From: Gammaproteobacteria bacterium
GTDB taxonomy: Bacteria; Pseudomonadota; Gammaproteobacteria; Enterobacterales; Kangiellaceae
Assembly (NCBI GenBank): GCA_002401655.1
Contig: NVTT01000052.1
Location: 575 to 5,885 of the forward strand
Direction: 5' to 3'
Length of the DNA: 5,311 nt
Under the pieces are notes generated by a model. It was given only the letters and a program-made list of their open reading frames with translations, did no database searches and was not told the DNA's origin. This document shows, one piece after another, positions 1 through 5,311 of this stretch; the stretch's first letter is position 1; each line of letters starts with the position of its first letter. Position numbers and translations under genes: made by a program.

Positions 1-563
1 CTAGCAGGGCGGTTGGGGTGAATCCCGCTATTAAACAAAGCTTCCTGAGCATAAATGTTACCCACACCTACAACAATCTGCCCATTCATAATAAACGCTT
101 TGACCGGCATATTACGCTTTCTTGATTTTTGGAAAAGGAATTCATTATCAAAATCATCTGATAAAGGTTCTACTCCCAGATTTGCCAATAGACGATGTTC
201 GTCTCCCTCTCTATTAACAACAACACAGCCAAAGCGTCTTGGATCATTGTAACGAATCGATTTTCCATTGCTTAAAACAATATCAACATGATCATGCTTA
301 CCGACTTCCTCATTGGTGATGATTCTTAGACTCCCAGACATTCCCAAATGAATTAAAATATTGCCTTTATCGGTTTTGAGCTCTAAATATTTACCACGTC
401 GAGTGCAAGCAAAAATCTTTCTACCTTTTAATAAATTAAGTGCTTTTTGATCGACTGGCCACCTAAGCTTGTTATTACGAACGATCACTTTCTCAATCTT
501 ATAACCTATCGCATGAGGCGAGATCCCACGTTTAGTCGTTTCAACCTCAGGTAGTTCAGGCAT
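1..563 (-). CDS. mutM: Formamidopyrimidine-DNA glycosylase (Fpg/MutM), 3' end cut off by the window
   Basis: This is a base-excision-repair enzyme of the cytoplasm. It removes oxidised purines such as 8-oxoguanine and formamidopyrimidines from DNA and then nicks the abasic site by beta,delta-elimination. I translated 187 codons from the ATG at 563-561 to the left edge. The protein opens with MPELPEVETT; in the family Pro2 is the Schiff-base nucleophile and Glu3 is catalytic. Other family landmarks are Lys58 in RRGKYL, HLGMSGSL (72-79) with the lesion-side Met75, KHDHVD (89-94), DPRRFG (107-112) and the start of the helix-two-turn-helix, VVGVGNIYAQEALF (164-177). About 80-85 residues are missing, including the rest of the helix-two-turn-helix and the C-terminal zinc finger, so whether those are intact cannot be judged. 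An AGAG at 573-576 with 9-base spacing is a plausible ribosome binding site. The start overlaps the stop of the upstream small gene by 8 bases, which indicates the last visible place in an operon and probable translational coupling. Confidence 0.96.
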   Translation of the reverse strand, partial: MPELPEVETTKRGISPHAIGYKIEKVIVRNNKLRWPVDQKALNLLKGRKIFACTRRGKYLELKTDKGNILIHLGMSGSLRIITNEEVGKHDHVDIVLSNGKSIRYNDPRRFGCVVVNREGDEHRLLANLGVEPLSDDFDNEFLFQKSRKRNMPVKAFIMNGQIVVGVGNIYAQEALFNSGIHPNRPA

Positions 564-744
564 TTTCTCTAACTCTATTAGATTTATCTACTACAACAAT
601 ATTTTCTTGGTTTTCAATGAATAAGAAAGAAATAGGATCGCCAGAAGACAGAAACTTACCCAATAGCATAAAGATTAAAATAAAGCCTGATATTACTAAA
701 ATAATAATGTTGAGCATTAGACGTTGTTGGTCATCTTTTTTCAT
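556..744 (-). CDS. Small single-pass membrane protein of unknown function (62 aa)
   Basis: I do not recognise this protein. It starts at the ATG at 744-742, whose last two bases are shared with the TGA stop of the permease gene (ATGA overlap). An AGGA at 755-758 lies 10 bases upstream, and both facts support this start. The protein has a charged N-terminus (MKKDDQQR), one hydrophobic helix at about residues 10-29, and a tail of about 30 residues ending in NRVRENA. The positive-inside rule suggests the N-terminus is cytoplasmic and the tail periplasmic. There are no cysteines and no lipobox. The stop (558-556) overlaps the mutM start. Genes for GldG-like proteins are often followed by a DUF4340 gene; here this short protein takes that place. 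An accessory subunit of the adjacent ABC system is the simplest inference. A longer version starting from a TTG at 831 is possible but less likely. Confidence 0.72.
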   Translation of the reverse strand: MKKDDQQRLMLNIIILVISGFILIFMLLGKFLSSGDPISFLFIENQENIVVVDKSNRVRENA

Positions 745-2915
745 GTCTTTGCATTCCTGCGTCTTTCTTTTATTCCTTGATAAATAAAAAATATTAAAAG
801 AGAAAAAGGAAAAACAAAAGAGAAAAACCAATTTAGCATAAAGTGAGTGATGGGGGAAATTCGAATATAGTTATCTTGATACTGGCCTTCTATACTTTGG
901 TTTTGAAGTTGCCCATCGGCATTATAGGATTGATAGGATAGCAACCAGTTGATCATATTGATCCCTAGCTGTAAATTCGCATAATTATTAATCGCCGTAT
1001 CCGATATAAAGCTTGTATCGCCAATCACCAAAACTCTTTGTTTAGTATGAGAGTTTACTGTGCTTTGTGGGCTAAATTTTCTTTCAAGCGCAATTAATAG
1101 TGAATGAGGTTTTCGCTTTTCTACCGGTGGATCAAAGACAAAACTATTAGTAGTAGAATTAGACTTTTTTGAGGCTACTATTTCATTCCACACTTGCTGA
1201 TGGCTAGCTAATATCGTTTCACTTTTCCACAACGCTTCTGTTCCTTTTTGTTTTATTGTTGGATCAATAACATTGAGACCAATACTCCAAGGAAAAGCGA
1301 GCAAACTATTAATACCTTGATTAACACTATGTTGACTAAACTCATTAACGATCAATATTGCAGGATGTGGCGTACCGCTAGAAAAACCTTGTTCATCTAT
1401 CAAGGTTCCTTGTTGAGCACTAACACCTAAATAATCGCTTAACGCTTTAGGCATTTTATCATTTGCCTCTCGCATCATTAGTAAATTTCCGCCACGTTGA
1501 AGATATTGCATTAACGATTCAACTTCGTCGGCTAGCCATTCTTGTCTTGAGTCTGCTATGACAACCAGCTTAGTATTATTACTGATGAATTTTTGTTTTC
1601 TTAAATTTTGTTCTACAACAGGAAAACCCAGAGCCTTCAATTGCGCATAAAACTTAGAAAAAGATCGCCCGCTCTTAGAAAAAATAGACACTTCATCATG
1701 CCCTTGAATAAAAGTGATCCACTGCGCGCTTTTTGATTCTATATGATCGATTAATTTAGCAATAGAAAGTTGTGCCGAGCTAGCAAAAGGATATCCAATC
1801 GTTTGTTGTTTATTTCCAATTTTAATACTAACAAACTCTTGTATCTGTCCATTTCGTTCTTTACTAACATCCATAAAAGCCTGTCGGTTAGAAAATTTAA
1901 TAGATATATCGTGCTTGAACACTTTTAATCGATTAACTGCCTTTATGATTTCATCTTTGCTTTCTTCACTATCGACTACGGCGGTAATTTCCACAGGACT
2001 TAACGTGTTTTTTAGTTGGTTTTGGTAGTACTCGGATAATTGGTTGTTAGTGGTAATTGAAGTGTTGATATTATGATCGGGCATTATCATTGCTATCAGC
2101 TTTAATGATATTACAACTATAGCAAAGCCGATAAGCAGTGATTTTGTCGGAGATTGTTTCTTCCTATTACGAATATTATCTATTGCATTGAACATCATAT
2201 AAATCGCAAATAATAACCATACAATTAAATGTAAAATTTCTTGTAATGACACACTACCTTCTCTAACGCTAAGAAAGAGTTTATTAAATATAGTTAGAAA
2301 GTAAAAATCTTCATAACCTATAAAAATTTGATCTAAACTAACCAATAGAACAATAGCAACAAACGAAATCAATATTGAAAAAATAACACTTTTACTATTT
2401 AAACTAATGGTCAAACTAGCGAATGTGTAAAGTAAAATACCAAACAATAGAAAGCTGCTAGTGGTAAAAAATAGCAGAAGATCTAAATCGCTATTAAATA
2501 CAATAAATAAATAGATGATTAAAAAATAGTAAAATGGAATAAGAATAAATTTTAAATTAAGTTTTGTAATTAAAACAAAAAATTGAAACTTGCTAAGGCT
2601 CATCTGTTGAAGAATGTTTTGCTGTCCTTTACTGAAAAAATAGGGCATTAACTGAGAAGCTGTAATGATCCCAATGATTAAACTAAGCAGTAGGGTCACA
2701 CCACTTAATGGTTTAATTATTTCATTAAAAACGGATAGTTTGTCGACACTCTGAGCTTGAAGGTATAAAAAATTACTGTAAGAAAGAGAAGTAAATATCC
2801 CGATAGCCAATAGGCAAAATATTACAGCCAGTTGAATGCTTGGTTTTGTGCAAAACTGTTTGAATAATATTTTATCGATTATCACATTATTTTGGTTGTC
2901 TGATGGCTCGCTCAT
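741..2915 (-). CDS. ABC-2-type permease fused to a GldG-like extracytoplasmic domain (724 aa)
   Basis: This is the membrane subunit of an ABC system of the gliding-motility GldF/GldG type, with permease and auxiliary domain in one chain. Predicted membrane helices lie at about residues 27-45, 68-90, 112-140 (long or split), 147-170, 176-196, 225-245 and 258-278. A soluble domain of about 410 residues follows, then a last helix at about 694-713 and a basic cytoplasmic end (KERRR). The soluble part shows the GldG/ABC_transp_aux pattern: LVVIADSRQEW at 450-460, an LxxGGNLLMM strand at 472-481, and RVLVIGDTSFISDTAI at 627-642 followed by a GINMINWLL stretch at 651-659. GldF (about 240 aa) and GldG (about 560 aa) are separate proteins in Bacteroidota; here the fusion is compact. 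The ATG at 2915 lies 18 bases after the ATPase stop, with only a weak GGA 12 bases upstream. The substrate is unknown, and nothing here shows that it acts in gliding. Confidence 0.87.
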   Translation of the reverse strand: MSEPSDNQNNVIIDKILFKQFCTKPSIQLAVIFCLLAIGIFTSLSYSNFLYLQAQSVDKLSVFNEIIKPLSGVTLLLSLIIGIITASQLMPYFFSKGQQNILQQMSLSKFQFFVLITKLNLKFILIPFYYFLIIYLFIVFNSDLDLLLFFTTSSFLLFGILLYTFASLTISLNSKSVIFSILISFVAIVLLVSLDQIFIGYEDFYFLTIFNKLFLSVREGSVSLQEILHLIVWLLFAIYMMFNAIDNIRNRKKQSPTKSLLIGFAIVVISLKLIAMIMPDHNINTSITTNNQLSEYYQNQLKNTLSPVEITAVVDSEESKDEIIKAVNRLKVFKHDISIKFSNRQAFMDVSKERNGQIQEFVSIKIGNKQQTIGYPFASSAQLSIAKLIDHIESKSAQWITFIQGHDEVSIFSKSGRSFSKFYAQLKALGFPVVEQNLRKQKFISNNTKLVVIADSRQEWLADEVESLMQYLQRGGNLLMMREANDKMPKALSDYLGVSAQQGTLIDEQGFSSGTPHPAILIVNEFSQHSVNQGINSLLAFPWSIGLNVIDPTIKQKGTEALWKSETILASHQQVWNEIVASKKSNSTTNSFVFDPPVEKRKPHSLLIALERKFSPQSTVNSHTKQRVLVIGDTSFISDTAINNYANLQLGINMINWLLSYQSYNADGQLQNQSIEGQYQDNYIRISPITHFMLNWFFSFVFPFSLLIFFIYQGIKERRRNAKT

Positions 2916-2933
2916 ATTAACGAATGATCCATA

Positions 2934-3932
2934 TTAAAGTTCGCCAGCTTGATCTATTGCCAGATCAGATGGTTGCCATTCATTACTCGCCAACAATCTA
3001 AACAAGGGCATTAAAGCTTCTTTTTCTGGCAAACAAAATTCGAAGCTAGAGTGGTTTTCTTTAACAAATTCATCAATGATATCAGAGCCGGTTATTTTAT
3101 ATAAATTACTTCCTAGATATTCATATTCAATATCGGAGCGACTTAGAATCTTTGATATTTTTTCTTTATTTTCAAAACTAAATAGTAAATAGTTTTTTTG
3201 CGATTTTTCCTGGTAAAAATACGCAATCTTTGACTGATGGATAAGCAATATATCATCTGCAACGGTTAGCGCATGATTAACATTATGGGTAGAAAATAAA
3301 CAAAGTGAAAAATCTATTAATTCTTTAATATTGTTGTTAAATCGCTCCTGCTCAATTGGATCTAAACTTTGACAGGGTTCATCAAAAAATAAAAATTGTG
3401 GATTGTTGATAAATACTTGGGCAATTGCCATTTTTTGCATATTACCCTTAGAAAGGCTTTGTAAGGATTGATGCAACAGTTTTTCTAATGACCAGTCGCT
3501 TATAATTTGTTGAACAATTTTATTATATTCAGCCGATGAAACTTGTTTAAAACCAGCGCACAAATGTAGATATTCGCCAGCGGATAGATGTCCCATGGAT
3601 AACATGGTATCTGCTTGGTAACCCATTAATTTCTTAAATTTTAGCTCGTCAGGCTTTAGGCTGAGAGGATGATCATTCTTTATTGAATTATTAGTTTGAT
3701 AGAGAAGCTCAAGATCCAAATTATTGCTTTCACCAATTAAATTTCTAATAAAAGTGGATTTTCCTGCACCGTTTAATCCAAGCAAAGCGACTTTTTTTTG
3801 CTGTTTGATGGTTAAACGGGTGTTAAGATTGCTATTTGTAATGGTAAGGCTTGCTTGATCCAACAAAGTATTAGAATTATCTGTTTTCGAAGTGTTGGAA
3901 TTAGTGGCTTGAGAAGGATTAGATAAGGGCAT
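2934..3932 (-). CDS. ABC transporter ATP-binding protein, Gld/Nos-like export class (332 aa)
   Basis: This cytoplasmic ATPase should power the permease encoded 18 bases downstream. Numbered from the TTG at 3938 (two codons before the start chosen here), it has Walker A GLNGAGKST (54-62), a Q-loop in MGYQAD (Gln108), the signature LSKGNMQK (162-169), Walker B FLFFDEP (182-188), the D-loop SLDP (191-194) and the switch histidine in STHN (His218). All ATPase motifs look intact. The signature LSKGN departs from LSGGQ, but LSKGxxQ forms are common among GldA-, CcmA- and NosF-like ATPases. About 95 residues follow the nucleotide-binding core, without a recognised domain. The first 24 residues are rich in Ser, Thr and Asn and look like a disordered leader. 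I chose the ATG at 3932 over the TTG at 3938; neither has a clear Shine-Dalgarno, so the start is uncertain. The gap to the upstream DUF3301 gene is 18 bases. Confidence 0.9.
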   Translation of the reverse strand: MPLSNPSQATNSNTSKTDNSNTLLDQASLTITNSNLNTRLTIKQQKKVALLGLNGAGKSTFIRNLIGESNNLDLELLYQTNNSIKNDHPLSLKPDELKFKKLMGYQADTMLSMGHLSAGEYLHLCAGFKQVSSAEYNKIVQQIISDWSLEKLLHQSLQSLSKGNMQKMAIAQVFINNPQFLFFDEPCQSLDPIEQERFNNNIKELIDFSLCLFSTHNVNHALTVADDILLIHQSKIAYFYQEKSQKNYLLFSFENKEKISKILSRSDIEYEYLGSNLYKITGSDIIDEFVKENHSSFEFCLPEKEALMPLFRLLASNEWQPSDLAIDQAGEL

Positions 3933-3950
3933 ATTCAATTTGATTGCAAT

Positions 3951-4259
3951 TTAATTGATGGTGTAAGGTTCTAACTCTGTTTTTACGATGTGATGCCCTT
4001 GCAATAACACTCTTCCTGTATAACGATTTTCACCAGTTGAAGTAAACTCAAAATGATATTCACGAATGAGCTTCCAGCGATTATGACTATTTTTCATAAA
4101 ACTAAAGCGGTGCATCACGACGCTATGGTCTAAAAATTGAACACCGGATTCTTTACAACATTTAATACTAGCGTTGAGAGCGAACTGTTTAAGTTTTTGG
4201 GTATTGGACCAGTACCATGCAATGGCGACCAAGCCTAATAGAGTGATGACTTTTGACAT
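3951..4259 (-). CDS. DUF3301 family membrane-anchored protein (102 aa)
   Basis: This is a small protein of a gammaproteobacterial family with no established function. The N-terminal hydrophobic segment (about residues 3-19) looks like a signal anchor. The rest carries what I recall as the DUF3301 pattern: Cys34-Cys35, VQFLDHSVV (40-48), REYHFEF (66-72), a GENRYTGRV turn (76-84) and a final beta-like LLQGHHIV (85-92). The start was set at the ATG at 4259 because an AAGG lies 8 bases upstream; an in-frame TTG at 4283 would add eight residues but has no support. The gene lies 18 bases before the ABC ATPase and shares its strand, so it is probably the first gene of that operon. Whether it works with the transporter is not known; family members I recall elsewhere sit in other housekeeping contexts, so the link may be positional only. 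Confidence 0.8.
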   Translation of the reverse strand: MSKVITLLGLVAIAWYWSNTQKLKQFALNASIKCCKESGVQFLDHSVVMHRFSFMKNSHNRWKLIREYHFEFTSTGENRYTGRVLLQGHHIVKTELEPYTIN

Positions 4260-4298
4260 AGTGTTAACCTTATGACAAATCAATACTGTTTTTTATCC

Positions 4299-4333
4299 AA
4301 AAAAGACAAAGGCGACATTAAGTCGCCTTTGTC
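4299..4333 (-). terminator. Intrinsic (rho-independent) terminator of exbD
   Basis: A perfect 12-bp inverted repeat, GACAAAGGCGAC at 4305-4316 and its complement at 4322-4333, encloses a 5-base loop (4317-4321). Read on the minus strand the stem is followed directly by TTTTTT (4304-4299). It begins 24 bases after the exbD stop codon. On the plus strand the stem is followed by GGAATAAAAA, not by a T-run, so it acts in the minus direction only. It separates exbD from the DUF3301-to-mutM run. Confidence 0.93.
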
Positions 4334-4357
4334 GGAATAAAAATTAGATTAGACCTC

Positions 4358-4768
4358 TTACTGTTTAACCATTTTGGTAACGGTTACCTGAGACACTCCA
4401 GCCTGCTTAGCAGCATCGACAACACCAACTAAAATTCCAGTGTAAGCAGCTTCTGCAACCTGAACCACAACAGATGCTTTTGGCTTTTTGGATAATGCAG
4501 CAGAAACACGAGCTTCTACTTGTGCTACATCGATTAAAGCACCATTTAATGAGACATCGCCGGTATCATTAATTCTAATAAGGATTGGTGAAGTTGGATT
4601 AGGTGGTGCTTCAGACTCGTTATTATTAGGGCGAGTAATATCAATACCAGATTCTTTGATAAAAGATGTCGTTACGATGAAGAAAATTAGCATGATAAAA
4701 ACAATGTCTAGCATTGGTGTCATGTCGACTTCTGTTTCGTCTTCCATACTACGTCTGTGTTTGCGCAT
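4358..4768 (-). CDS. exbD: ExbD/TolR family biopolymer transport protein (136 aa)
   Basis: ExbD-type proteins pair with an ExbB/TolQ proton channel in the inner membrane and pass proton-motive force to TonB or a similar envelope partner. The sequence has the family layout: a short basic and acidic cytoplasmic N-terminus, the motif VDMTPMLDIVFIMLIFF (14-30) with the essential membrane aspartate at Asp21, one helix at about 20-37, a Pro/Asn-rich linker (47-60), and a periplasmic alpha/beta domain ending in VTVTKMVKQ. Its length is normal for the family. The ATG at 4768 has a good AGGATC ribosome binding site 6 bases upstream. It stands alone: no exbB or tonB is next to it, 312 non-coding bases precede it and a strong terminator follows. 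It more likely belongs to a TonB-type or multi-ExbD system encoded elsewhere than to Tol-Pal, but this cannot be settled from the sequence seen. Confidence 0.94.
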   Translation of the reverse strand: MRKHRRSMEDETEVDMTPMLDIVFIMLIFFIVTTSFIKESGIDITRPNNNESEAPPNPTSPILIRINDTGDVSLNGALIDVAQVEARVSAALSKKPKASVVVQVAEAAYTGILVGVVDAAKQAGVSQVTVTKMVKQ

Positions 4769-4779
4769 ATTTGATCCTA

Positions 4780-4810
4780 TTTATTGGCTAATTTGTTTAT
4801 TGGCTAATTT
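4780..4810. repeat. 15-bp tandem direct repeat in the exbD leader
   Basis: Two exact copies of TTTATTGGCTAATTT (4780-4794 and 4796-4810) are separated by one base, a period of 16. On the coding (minus) strand the unit reads AAATTAGCCAATAAA. The second copy ends two bases before the AGGATC ribosome binding site of exbD, and both copies fall downstream of the candidate promoter, so they would be transcribed in the 5' untranslated leader. It may be a regulator or RNA-binding site, or simply a slippage duplication. Confidence 0.85.
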
Positions 4811-4823
4811 ACCAACGTGTCTT

Positions 4824-4854
4824 ATTATAAATTATGTATTAGCTTGGCTGTCTC
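4824..4854 (-). promoter_or_regulatory. exbD: Candidate sigma70-type promoter of exbD
   Basis: On the minus strand a perfect TATAAT -10 hexamer lies at 4829-4824, 55 bases before the exbD start codon. The best upstream -35 is GAGACA at 4854-4849 (four of six matches to TTGACA), but the spacing of 19 bases is longer than ideal. Transcription would start near 4817. The region is AT-rich, so a chance TATAAT is quite possible. No convincing Fur-box palindrome was found nearby. Confidence 0.45.
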
Positions 4855-4948
4855 TTCATAACTTATCTCTTTATAAGCTTTGGTTAAGCCTTCGATTCTT
4901 GATTAATATTCATTAATTAGTATCGTTTTTTGAGGTTATTTACCTCAG

Positions 4949-5017
4949 TAGAACTATCACTTTTCTAGCGATTCAGCCTAACTATAACCATAGCTACGCT
5001 ATATGTCTATAGTTCTA
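4949..5017. repeat. Nested inverted repeats in the fdx-exbD gap
   Basis: An outer 9-bp perfect inverted repeat pairs TAGAACTAT (4949-4957) with ATAGTTCTA (5009-5017). A competing 7-bp repeat pairs AACTATA (4980-4986) with TATAGTT (5008-5014), so both use the same right arm and would be mutually exclusive. Inside it a 5-bp stem ATAGC/GCTAT (4990-4994 with 4998-5002) closes a 3-base loop. The structure could be a folded 3' end for the fdx message, a small RNA or a protein site; the stems are AT-rich and may be fortuitous. Confidence 0.45.
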
Positions 5018-5080
5018 TTAGTGGAAAGCTTGTAACAGACCCATTACGAGAGTATTTATGACTGACTAAGGCTACGATAT

Positions 5081-5311
5081 TTAACCTTTAAAAGACTTTC
5101 CTGTTAAATTTTCGTACTTTACTACAAGTGATTCGTGGGACTCAACATTGCCTTCATCGTGTGGAATGCACTCAACGGGGCAAACTATTTGACACTGAGG
5201 TTCATCATAATGACCAACACATTCCGTACATTTATCTAGGTTAATTTCATAGATTTCTTCACCTTGAGTAATTGCCTCATTTGGGCACTCAGGCTCACAA
5301 ACATCGCAATT
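5081..5311 (-). CDS. fdx: YfhL/Allochromatium-type 2[4Fe-4S] ferredoxin, 5' end cut off by the window
   Basis: This small cytoplasmic electron carrier holds two [4Fe-4S] clusters. The visible 76 codons run in frame from the right edge to a TAA at 5083-5081. They carry the family sequence NCDVCEPECPNEAI, then DKCTECVGHYDEPQC (26-40) and IVCPVECI (42-49). Visible cysteines are at 2, 5, 9, 28, 31, 40, 44 and 48. The long insert between the second and third cysteines of the second cluster motif (CxxC, eight residues, then C) and the extended C-terminus are hallmarks of the Allochromatium vinosum/YfhL type. About ten N-terminal residues, including the first cluster cysteine, lie beyond the window. 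The gene is often next to coaD and near mutM in gammaproteobacteria. Its redox partners are generally not defined. Confidence 0.95.
   Translation of the reverse strand, partial: NCDVCEPECPNEAITQGEEIYEINLDKCTECVGHYDEPQCQIVCPVECIPHDEGNVESHESLVVKYENLTGKSFKG

Larger units (their letters stand above)
4769..5080. other. Non-coding region of 312 bases between fdx and exbD
   Basis: I find no credible gene here on either strand; the only minus-strand ATG frames inspected run to fewer than ten codons. It holds the exbD promoter candidate, the 15-bp tandem repeat, a small hairpin TGAGGT/ACCTCA (4931-4936 with 4942-4947) and larger nested inverted repeats (4949-5017). None of the hairpins has a T-run on its 3' side in the minus direction, so no clear intrinsic terminator for the ferredoxin gene is visible. 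No tRNA or known riboswitch pattern was recognised. Confidence 0.6.

Noticed and set aside
55..252. Plus-strand open frame of 65 codons
   Set aside because: It is antisense to mutM, whose conserved motifs cover this stretch.
745..831. A 29-residue N-terminal extension of the small membrane protein that would overlap the end of the permease gene
   Set aside because: It would begin at a TTG without a visible ribosome binding site. The hydrophobic residues are explained by the T-rich coding of the permease's last membrane helix in another frame, and the ATGA start at 744 has an AGGA site.
1248..1430. Plus-strand open frame of 60 codons
   Set aside because: It is antisense to the GldG-like domain of the permease and has no recognisable motif.
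4260..4283. TTG start at 4283 for the DUF3301 protein
   Set aside because: The ATG at 4259 has an AAGG 8 bases upstream and puts the membrane anchor at the very N-terminus, as expected for the family.
4488..4916. Plus-strand open frame of 142 codons
   Set aside because: It is antisense to exbD, whose family motif and ribosome binding site are clear. The plus-strand protein shows no recognisable motif.
4895..4920. Possible Fur box upstream of exbD (AT-rich partial palindrome)
   Set aside because: Aligned to the 19-base consensus by eye it matches fewer than half the positions, no better than expected in AT-rich DNA.
4931..4947. Hairpin TGAGGT/ACCTCA as a terminator for fdx
   Set aside because: On the minus strand the stem is followed by an A-run, not a T-run. 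The T-run seen on the plus strand precedes the stem, so it fits a terminator in neither direction.
1..5311. Insertion sequence, CRISPR array, phage or tRNA gene
   Set aside because: No transposase, integrase, regularly spaced repeats or cloverleaf-like sequence was seen on either strand.

Overview
All genes in this AT-rich window lie on the minus strand, so transcription runs from high to low coordinates. MutM, a YfhL/Allochromatium-type 2[4Fe-4S] ferredoxin, a DUF3301 protein and an ExbD/TolR-family protein together suggest a gammaproteobacterium. The AT-rich composition would fit a marine lineage such as Kangiella or a relative, but that genus-level guess is inference. The window cuts genes at both ends: mutM loses its C-terminus at the left edge and the ferredoxin loses its N-terminus at the right edge.

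Layout in transcription order: (1) fdx (5311-5081), 5' end cut off. (2) A non-coding stretch of 312 bases (4769-5080) holding inverted repeats, a perfect TATAAT -10 candidate for exbD, and a 15-bp direct repeat just upstream of the exbD ribosome binding site. (3) exbD (4768-4358), apparently a single-gene unit closed by a strong intrinsic terminator (4333-4299). (4) A tightly packed five-gene run: a DUF3301 membrane-anchored protein (4259-3951), an ABC ATPase (3932-2934), a fused GldF-GldG-like ABC permease with a large extracytoplasmic domain (2915-741), a 62-residue single-pass membrane protein (744-556), and mutM (563 to beyond the left edge). Intergenic gaps in this run are 18 and 18 bases, followed by overlaps of 4 and 8 bases.

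The core of interest is the ABC system. The ATPase should energise a permease of about seven membrane helices, whose GldG-like (ABC_transp_aux-type) domain would sit in the periplasm and be anchored again by a C-terminal helix. The tiny membrane protein is translationally coupled to the permease by an ATGA overlap, which makes it a candidate accessory subunit. Its stop codon in turn overlaps the start of the DNA-repair gene mutM. No function can be assigned to this exporter-like system from sequence alone. The ferredoxin and mutM are often close to each other, with coaD, in gammaproteobacterial genomes, so the material between them looks like an insertion into, or expansion of, a conserved neighbourhood.
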